Source: Bacillota bacterium (GTDB taxonomy: Bacteria; Bacillota; Dethiobacteria; DTU022; UBA8154). Taken from it: a stretch of 37,649 nucleotides of DNA. Positions 8,423 through 17,166 of this stretch are shown here, piece after piece; the stretch's first letter is position 1, and every line of letters starts with the position of its first letter. The stretch lies in the NCBI GenBank assembly GCA_012520035.1, contig JAAYOY010000183.1, positions 1-37,649 on the forward strand, written 5' to 3'. Both the position numbers and the translations under genes were made by a program. A model generated the notes under the pieces. That model did not search any database and had not been told where the DNA came from. It saw only the letters and a list, made by a program, of their open reading frames with translations.

Positions 8423-9256
8423 ATGGGCAAAATACTTGGTTACCTGGGCCCCCCGGGAACGTTTACAGAAGAAGTATCCATAAAATATGCCGGGGATAAG
8501 GATTTATTGCTTAAATCCTTCCCTGCTCTGGATCAGGTGTTCAGCGCTGTTATGCGCAAAGAAATAGAGTACGGGGTAGTACCTGTAGAAAACTCGCTGG
8601 AGGGATCGGTCAGCCTTACCCATGATCTTCTTTCCAATTCCCGGGTGAAAATACAAGGCGAGCTGCTTTTCCGGGTAAGGCAATTTCTCCTGGCACGCCC
8701 GGGTCAAAAACCCTCCCATATCCGGGAAATCTGTTCCCATCCTCAAGCCCTGGCCCAGTGCCGCTTATACCTGGATAAATTTTATCCCGGAAGGCCGCGG
8801 ATCAACAGCTCAAGCACAGCCGAGGCTGCCGCTGTGGCGTCGCAGAATGACGGAAAAGCTGCGATAGCTTCTTTACGTGCAGCAGAACTGTACGGCCTTG
8901 AAATACTCCAGGGCAACATCCAGGATGAATCATCCAACATCACCCGTTTTCTTCTACTTGCCCTGGACGACGCGCCTCCTACAGGAAAAGATAAAACGTC
9001 TTTATTGGTCGGGCTGGACGACAAGCCGGGAACCCTTTACTCAATACTGGGCATTTTTGCCCGTTACAGTCTTAACCTGACCAAGATTGAATCCCGCCCC
9101 ATCAAGGGTGAGTTAGGAAAATATATCTTTTTCCTGGATTTTGCAGGGCACCGGAAAGATGATACAGTAGCCCGGGCTTTACTGGAAGCAGAAAAACAGG
9201 CGGTATTTTTAAAAGTACTGGGAAGTTACCCGCGTGCGGAAAAAGATGACTGTTGA
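8423..9256 (+). CDS. pheA: Prephenate dehydratase with C-terminal ACT domain
   Basis: Converts prephenate to phenylpyruvate for phenylalanine synthesis. The ORF opens at 8324, but the conserved start MGKILGYLGPPGTFTEE begins at ATG 8423, about 11 bases after AGGAG, giving 277 residues, usual for a monofunctional enzyme. Visible motifs are VPVENSLEGSV, SHPQALAQCR, STAEAA and the catalytic NITRFLLL. The ACT domain (about 195-275) has LDDKPGTLYSIL and ESRPIKGELGKYIFFLDF, the segments used for Phe feedback binding. It is second in the Phe T-box operon, 107 bases after DAHP synthase 2. No chorismate mutase domain is fused. Confidence 0.96.
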   Translation: MGKILGYLGPPGTFTEEVSIKYAGDKDLLLKSFPALDQVFSAVMRKEIEYGVVPVENSLEGSVSLTHDLLSNSRVKIQGELLFRVRQFLLARPGQKPSHIREICSHPQALAQCRLYLDKFYPGRPRINSSSTAEAAAVASQNDGKAAIASLRAAELYGLEILQGNIQDESSNITRFLLLALDDAPPTGKDKTSLLVGLDDKPGTLYSILGIFARYSLNLTKIESRPIKGELGKYIFFLDFAGHRKDDTVARALLEAEKQAVFLKVLGSYPRAEKDDC

Positions 9257-9273
9257 GGAAAAAAGTGAGAACA

Positions 9274-9313
9274 AAGAAGCACTCCTTTTTTAAGAAATGC
9301 TTCTTCTCCTTTT
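9274..9313. terminator. Probable terminator between convergent pheA and spoIVA
   Basis: AAGAAGCA (9274-9281) pairs with TGCTTCTT (9298-9305) and is followed by CTCCTTTT. It lies just after the pheA stop and before the converging spoIVA end. The internal T and A runs may let it act in both directions. Confidence 0.6.
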
Positions 9314-9354
9314 GCAAATATTTGCCTACAGTTGCTTCATTATTTAGCCAGGCT

Positions 9355-10830
9355 TTATAAAATGATCACTATTAAACCTCCGCTGCCCTCATTGATTACT
9401 TTTTCAAGGGTTTGCTGGAGTTTTTGCTGGGCATTTAGCGGCATATTGCTCAGTTTAGCGGAAATACCGTCTTTAACCAGTTCATAAAGTGATTTTCCAA
9501 AGATATTGGATTCCCAAAGTTTTTCGGGGTTTTCGGCGAACTCTTCCATCAGGTAATTAACCAGTTCTTCGCTTTGCTTTTCAGTGCCCACAATTGGCGT
9601 AAATTCTGACTTAATATCCACGCGGACCATGTGTAATGAGGGAGCGCTTGCCTGAAGCCGGACCCCAAAACGGCTCCCCTGCCGGATAATTTCCGGTTCT
9701 TCAAGGGTAATCTCCTCCAGGAAGGGCGGTACGATACCATAACCTTTTTCTTTTACTTCTTCAAGTGCTTGTGCCAGTTTGGAATATTCTTTACTGGCAT
9801 ACGAATATTCCTTTAATACTTTTAGAAGATCTGCTTCATCTTCGATTTCAACTCCGCAAATGTCCGATAATATTTTGTCATACAGGCTTTGCGGGGCGGT
9901 AATTTCAATAAATGCGCAGCCGGTACCCAGCTCTATATTCCTGATTATTACATCTTCCACTAGTTCGTTATTCTTCATCTCCGCTATAGAATTTTCGATA
10001 TCCTGCAGGCGCTCTGCGCTGAGGATATGTTCGCGTATAGCTTTTGTATATTCTGCTACAGCCCAGTGGGACGGCTCCAGCACCTCTACCCATGAGGGTA
10101 AATTTATGCTGATCTCCTGAACAGGGAATTCGTAGAGAACTTCTTTAAATAGCAAGTTGATATCGCTTTCCTTCAACTCCAGGCAATTTAAGGAGACTAC
10201 CGGCACCTCATATTTCTGTGCCAGCTCGTCTTTAAGCCGCAGTGCAGTCTGCGATAAGGGATTTACTGAATTAAGGATGACAACAAAGGGTTTCCCGATA
10301 TCCTTCAGCTCCTCAATTACCCTTTTTTCCGCATCTACATAGCTTTCGCGGGGAATATCCGTAATTGTGCCATCTGTAGTCACGACAATCCCGATAGTGG
10401 AGTGCTCCTGGATTACCTTGCGCGTTCCCGTCTCCGCAGCTGCTTCAAAAGGAATAGGATCATCAAACCAGGGAGTGGACACCATCCTTTGATTCCCCTG
10501 GTCATCATAACCCAATGCCCCTTCAACCGTATATCCCACACAATCTACCAGTCTAACGCGCATTGAGATATTATCTGCCACATTTATTTCTATAGCATCA
10601 TCGGGAATAAATTTCGGCTCTGTAGTCATAATTGTCCTTCCGGCACTACCCTGTGGCAACTCATCCTTTGTCCTTTCCAGCACATGGGGGTTATCAATAT
10701 TGGGGAGAACGAGTATTTCCATAAATTTTTTAATAAAGGTTGATTTACCCGTCCTTACAGGACCTGCAACTCCTAAATAAATATCCCCTCCCGTCCGCTC
10801 AACAATATCCTGAAAAAGGTCGAACTTCAC
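9355..10830 (-). CDS. spoIVA: Stage IV sporulation protein A, spore coat morphogenetic ATPase
   Basis: Coats the outer forespore membrane as an ATP-driven polymer and anchors the coat; known in Bacillus to be made in the mother cell. The sequence shows FQDIVERTGGDIYLGVAGPVRTGKSTFIKKFME (Walker A GPVRTGKST) at the N-terminus, a switch-region DCVGYTVEGALG, and the long middle and C-terminal domains typical of SpoIVA. The ORF runs to 10980, but GTG 10830 lies 7 bases after AGGAGGGG and gives 491 residues, matching the family length. A sigma-E-like promoter and an upstream terminator isolate it from gpsA, so it is probably a single-gene unit. Confidence 0.97.
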   Translation of the reverse strand: MKFDLFQDIVERTGGDIYLGVAGPVRTGKSTFIKKFMEILVLPNIDNPHVLERTKDELPQGSAGRTIMTTEPKFIPDDAIEINVADNISMRVRLVDCVGYTVEGALGYDDQGNQRMVSTPWFDDPIPFEAAAETGTRKVIQEHSTIGIVVTTDGTITDIPRESYVDAEKRVIEELKDIGKPFVVILNSVNPLSQTALRLKDELAQKYEVPVVSLNCLELKESDINLLFKEVLYEFPVQEISINLPSWVEVLEPSHWAVAEYTKAIREHILSAERLQDIENSIAEMKNNELVEDVIIRNIELGTGCAFIEITAPQSLYDKILSDICGVEIEDEADLLKVLKEYSYASKEYSKLAQALEEVKEKGYGIVPPFLEEITLEEPEIIRQGSRFGVRLQASAPSLHMVRVDIKSEFTPIVGTEKQSEELVNYLMEEFAENPEKLWESNIFGKSLYELVKDGISAKLSNMPLNAQQKLQQTLEKVINEGSGGLIVIIL

Positions 10831-10890
10831 AATTTCTCCCCTCCTTTTGGTTTTCAGGCATGTTATAACTAAAAATGTTTTAACGTTATA

Positions 10891-10918
10891 TTTATATGAA
10901 GATAAAAGGACAATATTA
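10891..10918 (-). promoter_or_regulatory. Sigma-E-type sporulation promoter of spoIVA
   Basis: The minus strand reads TAATATT (10918-10912), 13 bases, then CATATAAA (10898-10891), a close match to the Bacillus sigma-E consensus (KMATATT, CATACAHT). It lies about 60 bases before the spoIVA GTG. spoIVA is a known sigma-E gene in Bacillus, so position and sequence agree. Confidence 0.75.
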
Positions 10919-10920
10919 CC

Positions 10921-10960
10921 TAAAATAAAGAAAAAAGCTATCTTGTAAAAAGACAGCCTT
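10921..10960 (-). terminator. Terminator of the der-plsY-gpsA unit
   Basis: The minus strand AAGGCTGTCTT-TTTAC-AAGATAGCTTT forms an 11-pair stem (two G-U pairs), followed by TTTCTTTATTTT. It lies between the gpsA stop and the spoIVA promoter. Confidence 0.72.
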
Positions 10961-11088
10961 AAAAAGAAATAAAATGCCACAAGCGTTTTACTTATGTTAA
11001 AGGTGAAGCTATGATGACGTGAATGATGATGCTGGGTTATATTTCTGTCCCTGACCGGTTTCTGACCGTGATACCCGGTTGTTAATAC

Positions 11089-12105
11089 CTAATCAAAGGC
11101 CATTTCCTCAATTTCCCGTGTTTTATCCCTTTTCATCAAGCTTTCCACTGCATCTTGGGGCTTAACGCCCAGAAATAAAACCCGGTATACTTCATCAGTA
11201 ATCGGCATCTCGATCCCGAGCCTTTGCGCCAGCAGGTATGCTGCTTTTGTTGTTTTGATGCCTTCTGCAATCATTTTCATAGAAGATATTATCTCTTCGA
11301 TAGATTTTCCCTTACCGAGCATCATCCCAACATAACGGTTCCTGCTATGGGGGCTTGTACACGTTACAATGAGGTCTCCTATTCCTGTTAGCCCGCTGAA
11401 AGTTCCACGTTTTGCCCCCATGGCCATCCCAAGGCGGGTTATCTCCGCTATTCCCCGTGTTATGAGCGCTGCCTTGGTGTTATCACCAAAGTTCATACCT
11501 TCACAGGCGCCGGCTCCTATAGCGATTACATTTTTTAAAGCGCCGCCCAGTTCAACCCCTATAATATCCGTATTGGTATAAACCCTGAAAAAGGAAGACA
11601 TAAAGATATCCTGGACAGTTTTAGCTATATTCTCATCTTCAGCAGCTACTACTGTCGCAGTAGGAATAAACCGGCATACTTCTTCAGCATGATTGGGACC
11701 TGATAAAACTGCAACTTTACAGGATAAATCGTCTGGAAGCCCTTCGGCTATCACCTGTGAAAGGCGCTTTAGTGAACCTTCCGCCAGCCCCTTGGCAGCG
11801 TTGACTATGATTGTACCCTCCCCGATAAAGCCTCTTATCTTATTTATCAGCTCCTCAACCGCATGTGAAGGAACGGCGATAACCAGCAGATTTTTTTCCC
11901 GAACTGCCTCTTCAAGATTATTGGTAAGCTTTATATTCTCAGGTAAATAAACACCGGGTAAATAATCGCTGTTTTCCCGTGTTTTGGACAATTTTTCCAG
12001 TAAATTTTTTCTTCGTATCCAAAGAGTTACTTGAAAACCTTTTGAACCCAGCAGTATTGCCAGTGCTGTTCCCCAGCTTCCTGCTCCGATTAGTCCTATA
12101 TTCAT
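11089..12105 (-). CDS. gpsA: Glycerol-3-phosphate dehydrogenase [NAD(P)+]
   Basis: Reduces dihydroxyacetone phosphate to sn-glycerol 3-phosphate for phospholipid synthesis. The N-terminal Rossmann motif is IGAGSWGTALA; VNAAKGL, LSGPNHAEEV, the catalytic Lys in GGALKNVIAIGAGACEGMNFGDN, and TGIGDLIVTCTSPHSRNR follow. Length of 338 is normal. It follows plsY by 19 bases, so the enzyme that makes glycerol 3-phosphate sits beside the enzyme that acylates it. Confidence 0.97.
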   Translation of the reverse strand: MNIGLIGAGSWGTALAILLGSKGFQVTLWIRRKNLLEKLSKTRENSDYLPGVYLPENIKLTNNLEEAVREKNLLVIAVPSHAVEELINKIRGFIGEGTIIVNAAKGLAEGSLKRLSQVIAEGLPDDLSCKVAVLSGPNHAEEVCRFIPTATVVAAEDENIAKTVQDIFMSSFFRVYTNTDIIGVELGGALKNVIAIGAGACEGMNFGDNTKAALITRGIAEITRLGMAMGAKRGTFSGLTGIGDLIVTCTSPHSRNRYVGMMLGKGKSIEEIISSMKMIAEGIKTTKAAYLLAQRLGIEMPITDEVYRVLFLGVKPQDAVESLMKRDKTREIEEMAFD

Positions 12106-12124
12106 ATCCGATACTACCTTCCTT

Positions 12125-12721
12125 TTAAGGGATTTTTACTTTATCCCCCAGTTTTGATTCCTTGCCCTGCAGCAGCCTTTTTATATTCGGATAATGTCTC
12201 CATAAAAGAATGAAACAGACAGACAACCCAAAAATAAAGTAATTCAGGGGATACCTTAAAAAATACATGGTAAGAGGGATTAATAAAGCTGCGACTATAG
12301 TGCCAAGCGATACGTAACGGCTGATTAGAATAATAGCGATAAAAAGACCAAATACTACCAGTGTTGGAACAGGCGCCAGACCCAGGAATACTCCCAGCGT
12401 TGTTGCTGCTCCCCTGCCTCCTTTGAAAGCAAGAAATATAGGCCAGTTGTGACCAATTATTACTGCCAGGCCGCAGAGCAGTATAACCCAAGTTTCGGTT
12501 GCCAGATAAGACGATATGAGAATTGCCAGTAAACCTTTAAACGCATCAAGGATTAAGACGATGATTGCATATTTAAATCCCATTAATCTGGAGATATTTG
12601 TTGCCCCGGCGTTCCCGCTGCCAATTTTTCTGATATCCACTCCTTTTAGCGTTTTAGCAAATAAGTAGCCGAAAGAAACAGAGCCTAATAAATAAGAAAG
12701 AATGATCAGCAGTACGGACAT
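12125..12721 (-). CDS. plsY: Acyl-phosphate:glycerol-3-phosphate acyltransferase
   Basis: Membrane enzyme that transfers the acyl group from acyl-phosphate to glycerol 3-phosphate, the first step of phosphatidate synthesis. It shows several hydrophobic helices and the three conserved loops: GSGNAGATNISR, GHNWPIFLAFKGGRGAATTLG and WRHYPNIKRLLQGKE. At 198 residues it has the usual size. AAGGAGG overlaps the der end and lies about 8 bases from ATG 12721; only 2 bases separate the genes. Confidence 0.97.
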   Translation of the reverse strand: MSVLLIILSYLLGSVSFGYLFAKTLKGVDIRKIGSGNAGATNISRLMGFKYAIIVLILDAFKGLLAILISSYLATETWVILLCGLAVIIGHNWPIFLAFKGGRGAATTLGVFLGLAPVPTLVVFGLFIAIILISRYVSLGTIVAALLIPLTMYFLRYPLNYFIFGLSVCFILLWRHYPNIKRLLQGKESKLGDKVKIP

Positions 12722-12723
12722 TC

Positions 12724-14064
12724 CTATTTTCCTCCTTTCCTTTTACGAGATTTTACCAGCAATCTTAAAGGTGTACCTTTAAAATTAAAGGCTTCTCTTA
12801 AACGGTTTTCCAGATATCTCAAATAAGAAAAGTGTATCAGGGAAGAATTATTCACAAAGAGAACAAAGGTTGGAGGCCTGGTCGCAGATTGTGTCCAGTA
12901 ATATATGCGACCTTTCTTTCCGCCGGAGGTTGGTAACGGATTCACTCCCTGTGCTTCCGCCAGGAGGTTGTTCAATACAGAGGTGGAGATGCGCATTTTG
13001 TAATTTTCATGCACTTCCTCGAAGAGGTTGAACATTCTTTTTAAACGGCGGGGTTCATACACAGAGGTAAAGATAATTGGGGCAAAGGATACAAATTTTA
13101 ATTGTTCTTTAACATCATCAATCAGCTCATTAACGAGGCCCTCTCTGCGCTGTTCTTTTACCAGGTCCCATTTATTTAAAGCAATAATCAGGGCTTTGTT
13201 GCTCTCCAGGACATAACCGGCAATTTTTTTATCCTGCTCGGTTACCCCTTCGGTGGCCTCCAGCAGCAGTAAAACCAGATCAGCGTTTTCTATTGCTTTC
13301 AGGGCGCGCAAAACACTGTAGTACTCAACATTTTCAAATACTTTGCTTTTTTTACGAATACCGGCAGTGTCTACAAATATGTATTTTTTTCCGTCCCATT
13401 CCACCAGGGTATCAATTGCGTCCCTGGTCGTCCCCGGTTCATCGGACACGATAACCCTCTCTTCGCCGACCAGGGCATTAATAAAGGATGATTTGCCGAC
13501 ATTAGGGCGTCCAACCACGGCTACCCGTATAGCATCATCTATTTCCAAACTGCCGCACTCCGCCCTGCATGCGGGAAAAAAGGAGATAATTTTATCCAGT
13601 AGATCGCCGATATTCAATCCATGAGCTGCGGAAACAGGCAGGGGATCGTCCAGGCCAAGCTGATAAAAATCTGCTGTGTTCTCTAAGGCGGATTCGATCT
13701 TGTTTACCACCAGCAGCACAGGTTTCCGCTGCCTGCGAAGCATATCCGCAATTTCCTCATCGAGGGGGGTTAGGCCCTGTCTTCCATCCACAAGAAATAC
13801 GATCACTGTAGCCTCTTCCAGGGCAAGTAGAACTTGCTTATGAACCAGCGTTTCTATTTCTTCGTTATCAGAAAGAGTGAGGCCTCCCGTATCGACTACC
13901 AAAAATTCCCTATCCAACCAGTTTGCCTTTCCATACAGTCGGTCCCTGGTAACACCGGCTTTTTTTTCTTCAATAGCCCTTCTTCCACCGGTAATGCGGT
14001 TAAAAAGGGTAGATTTTCCAACATTTGGACGGCCCACGATAGCAACAAGCGGAACCACAGCCAA
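12724..14064 (-). CDS. der: Ribosome-assembly GTPase Der (EngA)
   Basis: Double GTPase needed for 50S ribosomal subunit maturation. The first G domain has GRPNVGKSTLFNRI, DTGGL and NKIE; the second has GRPNVGKSSFINAL, DTAGIRKKSKV and NKWD. The C-terminal KH-like domain ends KGTPLRLLVKSRKRKGGK. The ORF extends to 14136, but TTG 14064 follows AAGGAGAGG by 6 bases and gives a normal start just before VAIVGRPN (446 residues). A 7-bp inverted repeat (CATGCAA/TTGCATG, 14130-14160) lies in the upstream gap. Confidence 0.97.
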   Translation of the reverse strand: MAVVPLVAIVGRPNVGKSTLFNRITGGRRAIEEKKAGVTRDRLYGKANWLDREFLVVDTGGLTLSDNEEIETLVHKQVLLALEEATVIVFLVDGRQGLTPLDEEIADMLRRQRKPVLLVVNKIESALENTADFYQLGLDDPLPVSAAHGLNIGDLLDKIISFFPACRAECGSLEIDDAIRVAVVGRPNVGKSSFINALVGEERVIVSDEPGTTRDAIDTLVEWDGKKYIFVDTAGIRKKSKVFENVEYYSVLRALKAIENADLVLLLLEATEGVTEQDKKIAGYVLESNKALIIALNKWDLVKEQRREGLVNELIDDVKEQLKFVSFAPIIFTSVYEPRRLKRMFNLFEEVHENYKMRISTSVLNNLLAEAQGVNPLPTSGGKKGRIYYWTQSATRPPTFVLFVNNSSLIHFSYLRYLENRLREAFNFKGTPLRLLVKSRKRKGGK

Positions 14065-14178
14065 TATAAACCTCTCCTTAATAATTGCTTGGATAACCTT
14101 AATGAAAAAGGATAATGCACGAAAGCAAACATGCAAAAAATTATCGCTTCAGGTTGCATGTAATGTACTTAAGCGTTT

Positions 14179-15504
14179 TTATGCTCTTTGGGGGTGGCCA
14201 ATCAAATAGCTCCTGATCTCCGACAGGTGGTTTACGGGTACTATCTGAACTTCTAATTTGCTTGCGAGTTCCCTTAAGGAAATGTCATCCAGGAAGAGAT
14301 CTGTTCCTTCCCTAAGCATAACAGCGGGAATAAAGACAACCTGGCCCAGCTCCTTTTGGGCAAGGCCTGAAAGCAGGTCGCTCCCCGTTAACAATCCCGT
14401 GACCGTAACATTTCCTCCCCAGAATTCGTTGGTGAGGACATGCAGGTTTGCCTTGATACCCCTTATTTTTTCTAACTCGGCCAGAAATAATTTTAAAAAC
14501 GGGCTGCCGGATTGAGCTGTAACAAGAGAGATTTGTATTTCCCCGGGCAGGGATGGCGCAGGAGTTTTTCTCCACTGCTCGAGTTCATTTAAAAACAGCC
14601 TCCCCAGCCCCACCCCGTTTTCTACCTGCTCGTAATTCCCGTAATGTTCATCGGAAGGTATGGGGAAACCGGAAAGAAGGTAAAATTCATCAGCAAGGTA
14701 TACGAACGGGGTCCCCAGGTTCTTCTTAAATTCTGCCTGCAGCCCTGAATAATACTTTACTATATCGGCTGCATCCGCTGGTGTAATACCTTTAAGCGCG
14801 GGGAGACCTTGCCTGTATCTGGTTAAACCGACCGGGACAAGGGCTACTGTCCTTAGAGCAGGATGCAGTTTTGAAAGATCCCTGACAGTCTTCTGCAGGT
14901 GTACACCATCGTTGAGACCGGGGCATACTACTATCTGCCCGTGCATCACTATCCCCGCAGAAGCCAAACGGGACAGTTGTTCCAGAATCCGCCCGGCAAA
15001 ACGGTTCCCCATCATCTTACGTCGGATAGCGGGATCGGTAGAATGTATGGAAATATATAATGGGGATAGGCCTCTGCGGATAATCCTCTTTAAATCCAGG
15101 TCTCCCGTATTCGTCAAAGTAATATAATTGCCGTGAAAAAAAGAAAGGCGGTAATCATCATCTTTTTCGAATAATGAAGGCCTTAATACGGGAGGCTGCT
15201 GGTCAATAAAGCAAAACACGCAGTGGTTCCGGCAGTACCTGACCGGCCCGATGGTAGGCGAAATAAATTCCAGGCCCAGGTCTTCGTCGTATTCTTTTAT
15301 AACGCGGTATTCCCGGTGGATACCTACTTTTTTACGTATGGTTAATGTTAACTCCCGTTCTGCGCAAAGATAATAATAATCAAGCAGATCATAAAAAGGC
15401 AGGCCGTTAATCTTAAGAAGACTATCACCTGTCTCAATGCCCGTCCTGTCGGCCGGTGTTCCTTTTTTTATACCGTTAATTATGAATCCCCTGTCTTTAA
15501 GCAT
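14179..15504 (-). CDS. DUF512 family protein with PDZ and radical-SAM-like Fe-S motif
   Basis: Function unknown. The N-terminal ~70 residues resemble a PDZ domain (IINGIKKGTPADRTGIETGDSLLKING). A cysteine cluster CRNHCVFCFIDQ at about 110-121 fits an Fe-S/radical-SAM-like core, with NYITLTNTGDLDLKRI, LYISIHSTDPAIRRKMMGN and VVCPGLNDG following the TIM-barrel pattern. The C-terminal half matches the DUF512 region. At 441 residues it is a typical full-length member. It commonly sits next to der in Clostridia, as here, suggesting a role linked to ribosome assembly or growth, but no reaction can be assigned. Confidence 0.85.
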   Translation of the reverse strand: MLKDRGFIINGIKKGTPADRTGIETGDSLLKINGLPFYDLLDYYYLCAERELTLTIRKKVGIHREYRVIKEYDEDLGLEFISPTIGPVRYCRNHCVFCFIDQQPPVLRPSLFEKDDDYRLSFFHGNYITLTNTGDLDLKRIIRRGLSPLYISIHSTDPAIRRKMMGNRFAGRILEQLSRLASAGIVMHGQIVVCPGLNDGVHLQKTVRDLSKLHPALRTVALVPVGLTRYRQGLPALKGITPADAADIVKYYSGLQAEFKKNLGTPFVYLADEFYLLSGFPIPSDEHYGNYEQVENGVGLGRLFLNELEQWRKTPAPSLPGEIQISLVTAQSGSPFLKLFLAELEKIRGIKANLHVLTNEFWGGNVTVTGLLTGSDLLSGLAQKELGQVVFIPAVMLREGTDLFLDDISLRELASKLEVQIVPVNHLSEIRSYLIGHPQRA

Positions 15505-15539
15505 TGCCGCAGTTCACCAAGTGAAATCTTGATAAAATC

Positions 15540-16034
15540 TTAACTCATTATCCTATTAACATTCCTTTCTGTCAAGGCACTTACTTTCTTGTTTTTTACC
15601 CGGTTCACGACCTTTACAATTTTATTAAAGGCTATTCTGCAGCCGGGAATTAAAAAAAGCCTGCCCACAGTTTCCAGGTGCAGGCTCCTGGAAATAAAGC
15701 CTCCCACCCTCATCAAGATATTGAGACAGGGAACTGTGTCCACTATCATTATTTCGTCCGGATTAATCCCCTTAATTTTGCAGAAATTTATTAGCGCCCG
15801 TTCTACAATATAACCGGCGTTTTTACAGCCCATAATAAATATTTCATGGCCTTTTTCATCTTGACCCATATAAAATATCTTTCCAAAGTCTGCACTGCTC
15901 TGCCGGTCAAAATAAGGAAGCGCCAGGAGTTCTTTACCTGCCGGTTTCCTGTCCCCGGGTAAAAGTTCAAGATGAAGGGAAGCCGCCATTACAGAAGAAT
16001 GTGTGCCCCCGTAGCAGTGGTAAATAATAATCAT
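15540..16034 (-). CDS. DUF3189 family protein
   Basis: Function unknown. The 164-residue protein starts MIIIYHCYGGTHSSVMAASLHLE, a pattern I associate with DUF3189 in spore-forming Firmicutes. It continues with IFIMGCKNAGYIVERALI and a Pro/Cys segment VDTVPCLNILMRVGGFISR. No signal peptide or clear membrane span is seen. It has TAGGGGGA just before the ATG and is tightly packed between the DUF512 gene and the YIEGIA partner gene (8 bases), so co-transcription with the latter is likely. Confidence 0.75.
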   Translation of the reverse strand: MIIIYHCYGGTHSSVMAASLHLELLPGDRKPAGKELLALPYFDRQSSADFGKIFYMGQDEKGHEIFIMGCKNAGYIVERALINFCKIKGINPDEIMIVDTVPCLNILMRVGGFISRSLHLETVGRLFLIPGCRIAFNKIVKVVNRVKNKKVSALTERNVNRIMS

Positions 16035-16042
16035 AAGTCCCC

Positions 16043-16231
16043 CTAGTGTTTGACGATTACATAAGTTCCATTTTCAAGGTCATGGACAATGCCCTCCATG
16101 ACTCGCGAGAGGTAGGTAGCCACCTTGTCCTGTTCTTCTTTAGTTGAAGCATAAAAAATGGGCGCGCCACACCCGCCTACTTTCCCCGCATCCAGAGTAA
16201 CAATCGCAACTATATATTTTTCAAGCTCCAA
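16043..16231 (-). CDS. Small capping-complex-type partner of YIEGIA protein
   Basis: 62-residue protein (ELEKYIVAIVTLDAGKVGGCGAPIFYASTKEEQDKVATYLSRVMEG...). It matches, from memory, the small family annotated as capping complex subunit for YIEGIA, found only in spore formers. GGCGAPIFYA is the striking motif. The start is TTG 16231 with GGGGGA about 11 bases upstream. It is directly downstream of the YIEGIA gene (17 bases), the usual arrangement. The biochemical role is unknown. Confidence 0.75.
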   Translation of the reverse strand: MELEKYIVAIVTLDAGKVGGCGAPIFYASTKEEQDKVATYLSRVMEGIVHDLENGTYVIVKH

Positions 16232-16248
16232 ACTTGATAGTCCCCCTT

Positions 16249-17145
16249 TTAATCTGCAGCTTTCCTGCCCAGGTAGCTTTTTAGAGGCGTGCTTACGGCG
16301 CTTTCCAGTACAGGGACTCTTTTTACCGCTTCCAAAAGATACTCGATGTCTTTTTCTAACGGAACGAAAATCAGCGCCAGCCTTCCGGTATCAAGATCCC
16401 TCCGCACTATTGGAGTGAATTCCGGAGTATCTACATCTTTGTAAATTCCCATTAAAGCGGCGGCATCGTGGGCGATTGCAATACGTTGGCCATTATTTGC
16501 CAGTGTTGCCCGGCCATCATCGTTATACGGCTCAATGACTACGCCCAGCGCTCTTTCCAGGTATTCCTTCCTCACTTTCTCCATCCCCAGGTTCATTAAG
16601 TGTATATCTTCTACAAAAAGGTTGGGCCCTTCAAAAGATACCCTTCCTTCTCTCACACGGGCAATGTCGCCTAATACTTTTCCTCCCATCAGTTTTTGTG
16701 AAACCAAATAAGCAAAAAAACCGGCCACCAGACCATAAAAAATATTACCCCAGTAAGTTGCACCGCCTACTAATAACGCTGCAAACATCACGAGATAATT
16801 TCTCGCTTCAAAAACCCTGGCTATGCCTTCTATATAGTCAGGTCCCCTGGGGACCAGATTTGTTTTATCCAACTCCTCCAGCATAATTCTTTCCATTGCC
16901 CGCACTTCTCTGAACTGGGTTGCCGCCAAAGCCAGAAAAGTAACCGCAGTGTATTCCTCTTCCATTAAGGCAGGTATCGCTATAGCCCCGATCACAGCCG
17001 CAATAAAAGCCATGGAAAGGTGGGTGATTACTCCATGTGGATAACTCGGATACTGGCGGTAATCTCTTTTGAGCAGGAAGTAACGAATTAGAACCCCAAG
17101 AATTACCCCGTTTAATACTGCCTGCAGATAAGAAGAATTTATCAT
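16249..17145 (-). CDS. YIEGIA family sporulation-associated membrane protein
   Basis: Named for its own motif, here DYIEGIARVFEARNYLVMF at about residues 103-121. N-terminal hydrophobic stretches (LNGVILGVLIRYFLL, LSMAFIAAVIGAIAIPAL) and a central one (MFAALLVGGATYWGNIFYGLVAGFFAYLV) predict several membrane spans; the C-terminal ~150 residues are soluble. The family is restricted to spore formers, but its molecular function is not established. The ORF-track GTG at 17157 lies inside the GGGGAG region; ATG 17145 has better spacing and was chosen (298 residues). It lies between spoIIP and its small partner gene. Confidence 0.85.
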   Translation of the reverse strand: MINSSYLQAVLNGVILGVLIRYFLLKRDYRQYPSYPHGVITHLSMAFIAAVIGAIAIPALMEEEYTAVTFLALAATQFREVRAMERIMLEELDKTNLVPRGPDYIEGIARVFEARNYLVMFAALLVGGATYWGNIFYGLVAGFFAYLVSQKLMGGKVLGDIARVREGRVSFEGPNLFVEDIHLMNLGMEKVRKEYLERALGVVIEPYNDDGRATLANNGQRIAIAHDAAALMGIYKDVDTPEFTPIVRRDLDTGRLALIFVPLEKDIEYLLEAVKRVPVLESAVSTPLKSYLGRKAAD

Positions 17146-17166
17146 CGCTGTGTGCACTCCCCGGAA

